Positions 46,522 through 58,942 are shown, counted from the stretch's first letter. The stretch: 64,000 nucleotides of DNA from Alnus glutinosa (GCF_958979055.1 NC_084894.1:24583616-24647615); one strand, 5' to 3'. Made by a program: numbers and translations. Notes: a model not told the origin generated them from the letters alone.

Positions 46522-48526
46522 ATGGCAATAGTTCTTAGATCACTTCATTTTCTGATACTTGTCTATGTTTCCTATACTCTCTTGGCCCTTGCTCAAGATG
46601 AAAACGGCTTCATCTACAATGGCTTCCGTGATCATCAAGCCAATCTGAGTCTTGATGGACTCGCAAAAATCCACCCCAATGGTCTATTGCAGCTAACCAA
46701 TCTTTCACAAAACGTAGTTGGTCGTGCTTTCTATCAATGTCCAATGAAATTCAACACAACTTCATCTCTTTCATTTTCTACAAACTTTGTGTTTGCCATG
46801 GTTCCTCAAGTGAAAAAGCTTGGTGGTGAAGGCATCGCCTTTACCATCAGTCCCTCGAGAGACTTCACCCATGCTGAAGCAAATCGGTATCTGGGGCTCT
46901 TCAATGATTCAAATAACAACTCTTCTACAAACCACATCTTGGCCATCGAGCTTGATCCTGTTCCGGGGGCTGATTTTGGAGATATTAAAAATCATGTGGG
47001 AATCGATGTCAACAGTATAAATTCTGTTGAATTTGTTCCTTCAAAGTATTTTTCCAATAAAGAAGGGAAGAATATAATTAAGCTTAGAGCTCACGAGTGG
47101 GAAGCCAATGCATCTTTGGATAGACTACAATGAAACAGAAAAGTTACTGAATGTAACACTTGCCCCAACCAGAATTCCAAAACCAAACAGGCCTCTCTTG
47201 TCAAGACACATCGACCTGTCTCAAATTCTCTTGGAATCCATGTATGTTGGTTTCTCTTCAGCCACAGGTACACTTGCAAGTGACCACTACATTCTTGGAT
47301 GGAGCTTTAATAAAAGTGGACCATCACAAAGCCTTGATGTTTCAAGCCTTCCTACACTTCCAAAGAGGAAAGAGATACCAAGCCTTGTGCTCATCACTTC
47401 TCTCGTAGCAGTAGCGATCGTGCTGATAACCGTCGCTGAAGCTGTTGCTTACATATTGAGGAGGAAGAAATATGAAGAACTACGAGAAGATTGGGAAGAG
47501 GAGTACGGCCCCCACAGGTTCAGCTATAAGAATCTCCACAAAGCAACCAAAGGTTTCAAAGACACGGAACTTCTTGGAGAGGGAGGCTTTGGAAAGGTTT
47601 ATATAGGAACACTTCCTTCAAATGTACAAATTGCAGTAAAGAGAGTCTCCCATGATTCAAAACAAGGGATGAAGGAATTTGTGGCAGAGATCGTCAGCAT
47701 GGGAAGGTTGAGGCATAGGAACTTGGTGCAGCTCCTGGGCTATTGCCGGCGAAGGGGAGAACTCCTCTTGGTGTATGATTATATGCCCAACGGAAGCCTT
47801 GACAAGTTCTTGTATAGCAATGAAAAACCAAACCTTAACTGGGTTCAACGATTTCGAATCATCAGAGGAGTAGCATCTGGCCTTCTTTACCTCCATGAAG
47901 AGTGGGAGCAAGTTGTTCTCCACCGAGATGTAAAATCAAGCAATATTCTTTTGGATGCTGAATTAAACGGAAAGTTAGGAGATTTTGGCCTTGCAAGATT
48001 ACACGACCATGGTACCAATCTCCAAACCACAGGTTTGGTTGGGACCGTGGGTTATTTGGCTCCGGAGCTCTACAGAACCGGAAGGGCAACCACTTTCACT
48101 GATGTGTTTGCTTTTGGGGCTTTCATCCTCGAAGTGGCTTGTGGAAGGATGCCTTTAAAGGTACAGGCCCAGGGACAGGCTGAACAGGTGATTTTGGTTG
48201 ATTGGGTCATTGAGTGTTGTAGAAGAGGAGCTATCCTTGATACTAGCGATCCTAGATTGGAAGGTAATTATGTGGTGGAGGAAATGGAATTGGTTTTGAA
48301 ATTAGGCCTTCTTTGCTCTCATGCAATACCAGCTGCTAGGCCCAGCATGAAGCAAGTGGTGCAGTTTTTGGATGGCGATGCTGATCTGCGGGAATTACCA
48401 CATTACAACGCTTCTTTTGATGCCATTACAAGTAAAGAATCATATGATTTCTTGTCATATCCTTTTTCCCTGGCTTCTGCTCCTTCCATGTCTAGCACTG
48501 ATTCAATCCTGAGAGGCGGTCGTTGA
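46522..48526 (+). pseudogene. LecRK-3: L-type lectin receptor kinase with a 4-bp frameshift in the lectin domain
   Basis: Near-identical to LecRK-2 over its whole length. The start MAIVLRSLHFLILVYVSYTL, lectin domain, transmembrane segment and complete kinase are all present: GEGGFG, QIAVKRV, VLHRDVKSSN, GDFGLA, LAPEL. At 47071-47080 it has AATATAATTA where LecRK-2 has AATATA followed directly by AGCTTAG, a net gain of four bases. Translation runs to a stop at 47131-47133 after 203 aa; the rest is open in another frame from about 47085 to 48526. A product of 203 aa would be a truncated secreted lectin. A late ATG (47108) would give a protein without signal peptide. A sequencing or assembly error is possible. 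The promoter is also disrupted upstream. Confidence 0.9.
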
Positions 48527-50583
48527 ATTGGCTGTCTCGTGTTAGGAATAGTGCCTCAAATCTCAATTATTTTGTAAGACATTCTTATTTAAATTGAGTA
48601 AAGTTGTTATTCGACGATATATGAACATTGGGCATATAACTTATTTAGAGCATTTTTAGTAAACTTTGGCTATTTTAATGAGCCAATTAGTTGAAGTAGT
48701 CCAAACTGAATTCCAAGCAGCCTCACCAATTTAGTTAAGTAAATAGTACTCACTAAAACAATAAAAAAAACTATAAAAATTTCTCCCTTCATTTTTTTTT
48801 TTTATTATCACACAGAATATTTAAAATCATAAACCTTGTAGTTTACAATTAAATGTTTACAATCATTAATGGAACTGGACATTCCATTTGATAAAACTAT
48901 AAAACATCAATCATGATAATCTATCTTAATTATGTGGTGACTTTTGATTAATATGTAAATGCGGATACAATGCAATGAACAGACTACCAGAGTTGTCATT
49001 CTTCTATAACACTGTCAAAAGGAATGATGTAAAACTCCGTAACATCTTATAATATTGATTCTAAATTTTGAGAGAATCATTAACTCAAATGTAAATTACC
49101 AAATTACAAATATTTGATATGCCAAAAGAATTACAACAAATTAAGATATACACATATTCAAATGTAAATTACCAAATTCCAATATTGATATCACGTTGGT
49201 GAAGTTGTTGGTACAAGTGCATTATCTTCTTTATCTTCTGCATTATCATTATCTCTTTAACTCAAGTCTGAGGCTGCATCATCTTCTTTTGAATCTGCTG
49301 ATATATCTTCAATTACATCTATTCACTAACCCCAAGTATAAATAAACAAGCTGTGATACGTTAAATCAGTCTTTATAGGGATTTTACCCATTATGTAATA
49401 AAACGTTAGTATCAGCGTTCTGTTAACAGTTCCAATGGTTGAGGAAGGAGGTGAAAATGAGCACTCGAAGGGATAAATGGAATCTGGATGCCATACAATG
49501 GGGCGACGCGTGAGAATCACACACAGGGGTGGAACCACGCACCTTGACCGCCCACCACCACCATCCAAACTTCAACGTAATCACCATGTACAAATTCTTT
49601 TGTTAAAAAAAATAATAATAATAATAATAATTTTTTTTTTTTTTTTTTATGAAAGACCTTCAAAAAAAAAAAAAATTGTTTTTTTTTTGAAAAGTGTTCT
49701 TTTTAGTTTTGCTCCTCCCATCTAAAATTAAAGTTTCAACTCCTGCTCACGCGCCGGTGGAATGGCTGGTTAGAGGACGGCTCGTGGTGGATTGGGGGAT
49801 GGGGGCAGGAAGACCGATGGAGGGGCGCGTGTGTGGAAAAGACAGACAGGTGGTGGTAGATCAAGAAAAGCCACGAAAAAACCGCAGGTGATCTCATTGG
49901 AGGGAATGAAAGAGGTGGTAATGATATTAATTAATGGTGGATTCAGGATGGTATGAATTTGTTTAGCGTAACATTTCAGAAAATATGGCTCCGCTTCTTT
50001 AAGTATGGGAAAAAGAGTAACATTTCACCTGCCCTTTGACGTGGCACTCATTTTTCTTTGTAAAAATTCTGCACATTTCTCGCTCACATTTTTAAGTGCG
50101 TATATATATATTACAGTAAAATTATTATCGAATTTGACTTTTCTTAACAGTGAGTAAAGTATAAAATAGTATTAAATTTAAGGGATATGTTATTCTTACA
50201 TCACATTACCTTACATCAATTTTACATTAAGATATATTGTTAAATCCTAACGGAGTACCCAAAATAACCTTTTTTCTAAAGGATAAAAAAAAAAAAAAAA
50301 AAAAAAAATGTTAGGATTTTGTAATTGGTCAGAATTTAATGAAATTTACAAAAATACTCATGTATAAATCTTTAAAAAAATTTATAATTTTTTTTAAAAA
50401 AAAAAACAAACAGGGGTATTTTCATTTTTTTTCGTGGCTTTTCTTGATCCCCATTTACTCACTTTTCTTAATTTGCATTTGCGTCTTTGGTGGAAAGACC
50501 TTTCAAAAGATATGGAAAATGAAAAAGAAAAGTTAAAAAAGAGAGAGAGGAGGAAGAAAGGAGGAGGGATGGAAGGGAGAAGC
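48527..50583. other. Convergent intergenic region between LecRK-3 and transporter C
   Basis: Counterpart of 15107-16550 in block 1. It has A/T homopolymers at about 49600-49690. About 640 bases (49866-50503) are absent from block 1; near its ends a perfect 22-bp inverted pair (49860-49881 and 50427-50448, ATCAAGAAAAGCCACGAAAA core) suggests a terminal-inverted-repeat element. No gene is recognised. Confidence 0.65.
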
Positions 50584-51251
50584 TGTAAGGGGTATTAGTT
50601 AGGGGTATGTAAGGGATATTAGGAAAATAAGTTGTAACGGTAGAATATACCTTTCAGAATATGATCTGTGTTAAGAGTCTATAAAAGAGAATCATGACCG
50701 TAAGAAGAAGGCATGGAAAAAGAATAGAGTATTGAGTAAAGTAGTTTCAAGAGAGCCAAGGCCTCTCAAAGAGACCGTAGTTTGTAGGAGAGTTTTGGCC
50801 TCTCGAAGTGCCAATTATAGAGATAGGCCTCTCGAAGTGTCTTTATCATTTCAATTCTTGTTTATCTAGTATGTTCTATGTTTTTATTCGTTAAATCCCC
50901 CTTTATGTAAGAAAAGTCCATTACAAGTGGTATCAGAGCCGTTCGATTCTTCACCCATAGCTTCCAAATCGTCTAGAAATTTTTCTTTCCGATCGAGAGC
51001 GTCCTCAACGAAGCAGCGAATGCAAGTTCAGATTTGAAAAAAAATTTCCGATCTAGAGCGTCCTGAACGGAGCAAAGAGTGCAACTCTGTGATATACTCA
51101 AGAAGAAGCGACCACAAATGTCCACATTTGTGAAGCAGGATTTGGCAGAGGCGATGCCAGAGATTCGAATATATCACTGCTGAAATTGAAACGACTTAAT
51201 GCAACTCTTCAAGATTTGGAGATTCAGAGCTACCAAGCTGTTCACAGAAGT

Positions 51252-51476
51252 CAGGGGCGGTCCTACATTGGGGTCAAGGGGGGCCCTGGCCCCTCTAAGC
51301 CCCAAAATTTTCCCCTAAAAAAAAAATAATAAAAAAAAAAAATCAAAAAAAATTAAAATTAAAATTTTACCCCCTAATTTTTTAATTTTTTTTAGTTTTA
51401 CCCCCTCAATTTTTTTTTTTTTTTTTTTTTGTTTCAATTTGGCCCCTCCATTTTTACAAGCCTGGGTCTGCCACTG
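51252..51476. mobile_element. hAT-type MITE (225 bp) nested in the TRIM
   Basis: Ends CAGGGGCGGTCCTACA and TGGGTCTGCCACTG are imperfect inverted repeats of the CAGTGGCGG type. The 8-bp flanks ACAGAAGT (51244-51251) and ACAGAAGG (51477-51484) differ at one base and fit a hAT target duplication. Confidence 0.75.
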
Positions 51477-51625
51477 ACAGAAGGTCTCGCATTATCGGGA
51501 GGAGATCCGCACGTGCGGTGGCTGAAGCGGACGCGCCGAATGCCGCTGTCGCGGAGCAGCAACGGACATTGAACCGGAGGTTCGAGAAGCCGAACTAGGG
51601 ACAGTAGCCTTGGACTAGTTCCGAT

Positions 51626-52056
51626 TAGGGTTGGCAATTTTTGACACGACACGAAAAAATCGAGTTTGGGTTTGTTATAATCGGGTTCGGGTCATAATCG
51701 GGTTGACCCGATTATGACCCGATTGCACGGGTTGACCCGATAACACGATTACCCGCCAACACGATTATAACCCGATTACGCGGGTTGACCCGCCAACACG
51801 ATTATAACCCGATTAAAAAAAAAAAAAAAAAAAAAATGAAGGTTGAAACATGTGAAAACAGTGAAATTGATGTCGTGTCGGGTAAACGGGTGACACGTTT
51901 TTTAGTCGGGTTTGTCGGGTCATGTTCGGGTTACTCGATTATTAATCGGGTCGTGTTCGGGTCACGTGTCACAACCCGATTAATAATCGGGTTCGGGTTG
52001 ACACGTTTGTATAATCGGGTCAGTCGGGTTGACCCGAACCCGAATTGCCAACCCTA
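51626..52056. mobile_element. hAT-type MITE (431 bp) nested in the TRIM
   Basis: Terminal inverted repeat TAGGGTTGGCAATT/AATTGCCAACCCTA. Perfect 8-bp target duplication GTTCCGAT at 51618-51625 and 52057-52064. The interior is full of ACCCGATTAT/ATAATCGGGT and GGGTTGACCCG words in both orientations. Confidence 0.93.
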
Positions 52057-52793
52057 GTTCCGATGCTTTTCTCTTTTCGTTGGAAGAGAGAGGCATGAGA
52101 AGCTTCAGGAAGAGGGAGGACTTTTTACGGTCACAGTCAATAACATCACAGTCACTCAAGAAAATGTCCAGGTTCATTGTATTCCCTGTGATGGAATCAG
52201 ATAAGGTTCATTGTATTGTACTCCTTATTAGAAGAAGACTGTAGAAGAATGTAGAAGCTTGCAGGTCCACATGATGGGTGTCCAAGCGTGCATCATGACT
52301 CCTGATGGAATTAGAGAATCCAAATGCATGACTGGGAGCGCCTGTTGGCAATTCATGAATTTTTAAAAAAAAAATAAAAAATAAAAAATAAAAAAGAAGA
52401 AGAAGAAAAGAAAGAAAGAAAGAAAGAAAACAAGGGTTATGCGTGGGAAAGACTAGCTGGAGCTTCTGGAAGGTTAACGGGAGCAATTATTGGGCTGCAA
52501 TTTATTTGGGCTTTTTTTGTGAATAGCATGACTGATGGGTCTCTTCTTTGTAAGCACACCTTGCAGGTGTTTTTAAGGGGAAGGGAATGCAAGGGGTATT
52601 AGTTAGGGGTATGTAAGGGATATTAGAAAAATAAGTTGTAACGGTAGAATATACATTTTAGAATATGCTTTGTGTTAAGAATCTATAAAAGAGAATCATG
52701 GCTATAGGAAGAAAGCATGAAAAAAGAATAGAGTATCGAGTAAAATAGTTTCAGGAGAGTTAGGGCCTCTCAAAGAACCCGTAATTTGTAAGA

Positions 52794-53127
52794 GAGTTTT
52801 GACCTCTCGAAGTGTCAATTGGAGAGATAGACCTCTCAAAGTGCATTTATCATTTCAATTCTTGTTTATCTAGTATTTTCTATGTTTTTATTCGTTAAAT
52901 CCCTTTTCATGTAAGAAAAGTCCATTACAGAAGCAGGTTATTGGAGAGAAATTCAGAGAGAGAGTTTTGACCTCTCGAAGTGCCAATTGGAGAGATAGAC
53001 CTCTCAAAGTGCATTTATCATTTCAATTCTTGTTTATCTAGTATTTTCTATGTTTTTATTCGTTAAATCCCTTTTCATGTAAGAAAAGTCCATTACAGAA
53101 GCAGGTTATTGGAGAGAAATTCAGAGG
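52794..53127 (+). repeat. Tandem duplication of about 167 bp across the LTR end and host flank
   Basis: Sequence from GAGTTTTGACCTCTCGAAGT through the LTR end (CCATTACA) into host sequence GAAGCAGGTTATTGGAGAG is repeated directly. The duplication includes the right target-site duplication, so it happened after insertion of the TRIM. Confidence 0.88.
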
Positions 53128-53450
53128 GTGTCGTTTTTGTGTGTGTGTGTGTGTGTGGGTAGTTTCAGAAGGGCTTGACTAGTTGAGATCCCACCAAGAT
53201 TCTAATCCAATTAACGGAAAGCCCAATAGTATTCTAGCTGAAAAGCCATTACCTGAAGTTGCAACTTATATCTTGATGAGCTTCATTAATGTACAACAAC
53301 AAGATTGCTTTCATGAAATGGTAAGACAGATAGGTTGATGAAGTTTCAACCAGATGATCTTCCAATGCTATGCCAGGATACAAGTGTACAGACTAACCAA
53401 AATCTTGGCGTATTGGAAGCTCAACTAATCATTTCGACAGATACGAGCTT
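53128..53450. other. 3' flank of transporter C with a GT microsatellite
   Basis: A short (GT)n tract at 53137-53158 is followed by sequence shared by all four transporter copies after the stop codon, probably 3' UTR. It includes the empty target site GATAG (about 53329-53333) of the LTR element found beside transporter A. Confidence 0.6.
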
Positions 53451-56400
53451 TCACTTAGAAATTTTGGACTCGATCTCTTCCAAGCTCAAACCTTTGGTCT
53501 CTGGGACAACGAGCAATACAAACAAAAGTGACAACAAAGCAATAGCCCCAAAAAGAAGGAAGAGGTTTTCCGCTCCTAGAATCTCCTGCAATATTTAGTA
53601 GTACTCCATATTCAATCAATCACCGGAGAATGAAAACTATGAACCATTAGATACCAGCTTTGAAAGAAATGGATTGATAAAAGCAAATCAATACCTTCAA
53701 TGGTAAGAAAGCAAAGGTCACAATGGCATTTGAACCAAAGTTAGTAAGAACTGCAAGACTGATCCCTCGCCCTCTTGTCCGAAGTGGGAATATCTCCGAC
53801 ACCATAAGCCAACTGATCGGCCCAAATGATATCTGAAAGACCATTCAAAGGACAGAAATCTAATAATGAATCAAAATTCCCATCAACCGTGTCAGGAGGA
53901 AAAACTTGTCACTACTCATCAGATATTAACTGCTTTCCCATTCATTTTTCTTTCTTTTTTTCCAGAAAGTTCTAAAAATCAAGGTAGCTCTCTAGAGTAT
54001 AATTTTCTATGGATGTTAAAAAAATAAATGATATTCAGCCATCTTTTGACACGATAGAAGTGCTCCTCATCGTTACAGTCGAAAGAAATAGTTCCAATCT
54101 TTAAAAGAGAGAATGATTACCTGGTAGCAACCAACATAGAGAAGAAGACCAGCTACAGCAACAAAAGGAAACCCTCCAAGAAACTTATAATAAGCAGAAA
54201 GCAGAAATAAAGAAATAGCCTGTGGTAATTTAGAGAAAAGCATAGTTCAGCTTTCATCATGTTTTTTTAAATGAACATTAAATAATGCATGATACGTAGT
54301 AGATTGATAGTCATATGATGTATACCATGCCGCTGACACCTCCAATTAGCAGGGGTCTTCTCCCAAGATTATCTACTTTCAGGATAGCTATCCATGTCAT
54401 CAGTAACTGAAGGAGGAAAACAAACACAAATGAATCATTATTAGCATTACCAGAAGATATAAAGGCGGGGAGACACTTTCCCCTATGTTCAAAGACATCA
54501 TGAGAAGATTATTAAACATACTTTGAACACACCAATTACAACTGAAACTCGGGTAGCATCAGAGGCAGCGGAGAACCCAGCAGTCTTGAATATCAGAATC
54601 ACAAAGAATATCATTTAAGTTAGGCAAACTGAGATAAAGGAATAGCATTTTATCCAAAGAACAGATTAGAGTTCAACCATCACTTACCTGAAGTATTGGA
54701 CCTGCATAATATAGAACACTTGGTTGCCCAGTTATCTGTCACAGTCAGGTGGTAAATTGGCTTACCAACAAGAAAAACTCCACATTTCTTCATTACATGC
54801 TTGTTTGAACTTGACTTTAAAGAGAAATTCATAGCAGCAAAAAGGAAGAAATACCTGTTGAAAAAGGACCAAACCTCCACCAATTAGAAAGGCTTTCAAA
54901 CTTGGGCCTTGAAAGACCTCCAAGAAACTGCCCTCAGATTCCTGATCCGCATATGCATATTTCAATGAGACAAAGGTGTCTTCTATTTGCCTCTCAGACA
55001 ATTTGTCACCAGGACGACGGCCCCTTAGTTTGCTCAGGGCAACAATGGCTTTCTCTTTGTAATCTTGTACAGAGCCTTTACCTTGTACAGCCCTAAGAAG
55101 TAACCAGCGGGGAGATGGTGGAAGACTCCACATGCCTAGTCCCATAATTAAAGCAATTGGTGCACTAACTCCAAACATGTAACGCCACCCACCCACTACA
55201 TCAATCTGAAAGCTTCCAACAAAATAACCCAACTGCAGAAAATTTCATTTCCAAGCTCAGTTTATTTTTATTTCAGACAAGAAAGTGAACATAGAGAATA
55301 ATATAAGAGTAAACAATACCAGAATCCCCAGAACTATGAAGAGTTCCTTCAAAGATACTAGAGTTCCACGAATCTGAGATGGGCAAGTTTCTGCGATATA
55401 GAGAGGAGCCCCATGCATGGCCTGCCGAATTAACTCACTTATAAGAAGGTTAGAACATGACTAGGTACTAATAGCAGCTAAGACTGCAGAAAAGAAGAGG
55501 GGGTGTTTCAAAGAAGCCCACCAAACCAATACCGAGGCCATAGAGCAGCCTTCCTGCTAAAAGGACACCAAGGCCAGGAGCATAGGCCGTGATCAGACCA
55601 CCAAGAGCATATAGCACAGCTGCTATGATAAGCTCTCGCCTCCTCCCTTTGTGAGAAAACCCATTATATTGGAAAGAAAATCATAAAAAAGCTCCAAACT
55701 TCAGGAAAGAGTAAATAAGGACATACCAAGGAAGTCTGCAATTGGGTAGACAAGAAGAGAACCAAAAAGAGCTCCATAAAGAGAACCACTGACCTGTATT
55801 CAAGTCAATATTAAAAGAATGGATTGAACATAAAACAAACTGCAAGTGTCCCAAAAAATGGCAGAAGAAATGTAACTCTGATACTCCAACCATACCACAA
55901 GTCCAAGCTGAACAGCCGAAAAGTTGAACCAAGTTGTTCCACTGAGCTCAGGTGACTAACAATCATCATTGTAACAACAAAAAATGTATATGCTTAAATG
56001 GGCTGTATAAGACACCTAAATGGATCGGTGGTTATCAAAACAACGAGAAAGATTACTAAAAGCAAATTAAATATATAACAAAGAAGTCAATAAACAAAAT
56101 ATGCACCTGCAATGAGATGGTAGCACCAGAGGTGGCACCGATGTCATACCCAAATAACAAACCTCCCAAGGCTGGGAACAAAAACCTAAAAATTGCAGGA
56201 ACAAAGTTAAATTTAGGCAATGATTTGTTTATCTTTTCAGAGAAACATATTCGTACTAAAACCTCAGTCACGCATTATTTCTTGATCCACTTTACTCTCT
56301 TCTATAATTTTTTAAGTACTACTCTTGCTTTCAAACCAAAACTAAAACAGAGTAATTCAATATGGTAATCAAGGTTGAAGGTCCAATTTTGCGATTGCAT

Positions 56401-57008
56401 TCATACATCCTGAAATTCATAGCTTGAAGTAAACAATAACAAATAAATGATACTGTTATCACATGTGATGCAAGAGCTAACTAATTTAGGATTTTAGATA
56501 CCCATCAAATTCATCCAAAATACAGAATACCCATTATAAAAATAAATAAATAAATAAATAATAAAAACATGAAAAACACACATGAAATGAAGAGAAAGTG
56601 GTAGAGACGCACGGCAGAATCACAGAAGACCAAGCAAAATGCTCCTGATACGTTGCGTCAGAGGCAAGCGTGTCATCCTCTTCCCCAGAAGCATACTCTT
56701 TCTGTACTCCCACCTGCCCACCAAACACAAAAACTATCACCCAACAAATCATAGAAGCAAAAAAAAAAAAAAAAACAAAATGGGAGATTTTGGGTCCTCA
56801 CATGGAATCGGGGTCGACGGCCAGAAAGCAAAGGTAATTTTGAGAACATGGGAAATTTGGCCTTGAAATGGGTGTTACAAGTTGAACATGATTGTGTGCT
56901 AATTTGGGTGTAAGAGATGAGTGCTTGTAATGGCTTTGTTCGGCGAGTTGGGTGTGACTGTGAGAGCCTGAGGTTGAACAGAGGTTGAACAGAGGCACTG
57001 CAAGCCAT
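53451..57008 (-). CDS. Transporter C: intact plastid sugar/H+ symporter-like protein, 560 aa
   Basis: Homologue of chloroplastic D-xylose-proton symporter-like 3 (MFS sugar transporter family). Exons 5' to 3': 57008-56802, 56713-56613, 56185-56107, 55955-55896, 55793-55727, 55646-55522, 55421-55320, 55232-54855, 54735-54688, 54584-54522, 54406-54326, 54219-54121, 53832-53695, 53585-53451. All junctions are GT-AG and the frame is open throughout. Residues 1 to about 68 form a Ser/Thr- and Arg-rich chloroplast transit peptide (MACSASVQPLFNLRLSQ). Then come 12 membrane helices with GYDIG (115-119), GRRREL, PPSPRWLL (285-292), QQITGQPSVLYYA, LGRRPLLIGG, SEIFPLRTRGRG and PETKGLSLEEIE. Expected to move a monosaccharide across the plastid inner envelope; the substrate is unproven. 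Convergent with LecRK-3. A TRIM element lies beyond the stop. Confidence 0.93.
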
Positions 57009-57302
57009 AGACGGCAGTGTCAGTCAGTGTGACCGGAGTGGATGATCAAGGTGTAACGGGTTCAGGCTCCCGCTTTATCTTATTCTTTTCATTTGTGGTC
57101 CGATTTTGATACTTTCGAGTGAGTTTTGACTTTTTGATTTTTTTGGCACCGACGATGGCTTCTCATAACCATCTCCGATCTTCGTATAATCATGTTTTAA
57201 ATTACCATTAAATTTATGAGTTTTATAAATTTAAAAATAAAAGATGAATTTATATCGGATTTTGGCAGATGATTGGCCATCGTATGCTCTCATGGGTGAT
57301 GA
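57009..57302. other. Upstream region of transporter C
   Basis: Leader and promoter side of transporter C, continuing into the spacer shared with 23310-23540. It lacks the 530-base insertion found in block 1. No further feature is recognised. Confidence 0.5.
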
Positions 57303-58066
57303 ATTTTTTTTTTTTTTTTTTTTTTTTACAATATTCGTTCTTATTGAGAACTCCATAGCAGAAGCTGGTATCATGACATAGTGACAACATATTCTCTAAT
57401 TACAATATCATAGATTTGATAATGAATTTCTTTCATCTAGATTTTGATCATAATATAGGTGACAACTTCTTGAGTCTCAAGCTAAACAGTAAACTATCAT
57501 ATTTGTCTTTTGCTAACCTAAAAGAGTGCGGTCCAAATTTTATATACCTTTCACTAAGGGTGTGTTTAAAAATGCGATTTCGTAGACAATAAGTGTGATT
57601 TTAAATCAAATCGCAAAATATAATTCGTTTAGGAACTGCGTTTTTAAAAATTGCGATTTGAAAACGCAGAAAATCTGCTTTTTCAAATCGCATGTAAGAT
57701 GATGCTTTTTTTAAAAACGTTAAATTTTAAAGGCTAATTTACGATTTTAAATGGTAAACTGCCTTTTTTGCCAAACGCTTAACTGCATTTTTAAAAATTA
57801 ATTTTTTCAAATCGTACATTTTAAAATCGTGATTTTAAATCGTACTTTTTGAATTCGCAAACCCAAACGAATCCTAAGTGCCCATATCGACTTGCATTGG
57901 GCGTTTCTGTTTCACAGTCTCGCATAATTTGCAACGCATCTCTTTTTAGATAAATATGGCCGCTCACGATTTAATTCAAGAAGCTGTAGTCCATAAAAAA
58001 TAAATAAATAAATAAAGTCCAATTCTTTACTATAAAGATTATGCTTGAAGTGCCGCCATGGGTGAT
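57303..58066 (-). mobile_element. LINE fragment, block 2 copy, carrying a Tourist-like MITE
   Basis: Same 5'-truncated LINE piece as 23553-23995, with poly(A) (T run at about 57304-57327) and the CATGGGTGATGA flanks at 57291-57302 and 58067-58078. The RNase H-like frame is further decayed and is interrupted by the MITE at 57558-57874. Confidence 0.82.
57558..57874. mobile_element. Tourist-like (PIF/Harbinger) MITE, 317 bp
   Basis: Flanked by TAA (57555-57557 and 57875-57877), with a single TAA at the unoccupied site in block 1 (CTTCACTAAGTACTC). Ends GGGTGTGTTT and AAACGAATCC are imperfect inverted repeats. The interior has several inverted copies of GCGATTT/AAATCGC. Confidence 0.82.
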
Positions 58067-58079
58067 GATGTTATGACAA

Positions 58080-58330
58080 GGTACAGAGTAAATATTCTCT
58101 TAATTTAGAAAGTAGAAAAAAGTTGCATTTTATGTCGTTTAATCAATTTTATTGAAACGTATTTGGACCATAAAATTGGAAAGGTACAGCTCACTTGTTT
58201 TGGAAGTAAAGAATCAATGCTAAGAAAAAGGGAAATGCTTGGACATTATAAATCGGGTGATAATTACATATTTCATAAAAAGTAAAGTTATATATTATAT
58301 TTATTATATAATGTTAATATAATAGTTTGA
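58080..58330. other. Spacer between transporters C and D
   Basis: Counterpart of 24009-24280. No gene is recognised. Confidence 0.6.
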
Positions 58331-58942
58331 GATAATTGTATTGTTGGTCCCTGTAGTATGTCATAATTATTTTTCATTCCCTATGGTTTAAAAGGTTCAT
58401 GGGAGGTCCTTGTGGTTAGCAATAATTATAAATCGATCCCTACCGTCAAATTCCGTTAAAAATTTTAACAAATTCCGTCAAATGCCATGGCAGCGCCACG
58501 TGTCGCCAATAATATGGCGACACGTGTCCATCTTAATAAATATTATAAATTTATTAAAAAATAAATAAATAAACTTTTTTTTAAAAAAAAAAAAAAGAAA
58601 AGAAAAAGGGGAAGCAAAGAGGTGGCCCAGCCACCCCTTGGCTTCAATTTTTTGTTTTTTTCTGTTTTTTTTTTTGTTTTGTTTTTTAAAAAAATAAGTT
58701 TATTTATTTATTTTTAAAATATATATATATTATTTTATTAAGATGGACACGTGTCGCCATCTTATTGGCGACACGTGGCGCTGACGTGGCATTTGACGGA
58801 ATCTGTTAAAATTTTTAACGAAATTTGGCTCCAGGGATCGATTTGTAATTATTACTAACCACAAGGACCTCTCATGAACTTTTTAAACCATAGGGAATGA
58901 AAAATAATTATGACATACCACAAGGACCAACGGTGCAATTAC
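58331..58942. mobile_element. Mutator-like MITE with long inverted repeats (copy 3)
   Basis: Starts GATAATTGTATTGTTGG and ends CCAACGGTGCAATTAC, with long inverted repeats including GTCGCCAATAATATGGCGAC-type sequence. Block 1 lacks it at the corresponding place (AGTTTCAACTAATTCC). A clear 9-bp duplication is not visible, so the ends may be altered. Confidence 0.82.

Larger units (their letters stand above)
50584..52929 (+). mobile_element. TRIM-like LTR element (2.3 kb) with nested hAT MITEs
   Basis: LTRs of 342 bp (50584-50925 and 52588-52929) begin TGTAAGGGG or TGCAAGGGG and end CCATTACA. Target duplication GAAGC at 50579-50583 and 52930-52934. The primer-binding site TGGTATCAGAGCC (50928-50940) matches the complement of initiator tRNA-Met. 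The interior has no retroviral protein genes and is lengthened by two smaller elements (51252-51476, 51626-52056). It lies in the 3' region of transporter C, a position similar to but independent of the LTR element beside transporter A. Confidence 0.94.
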
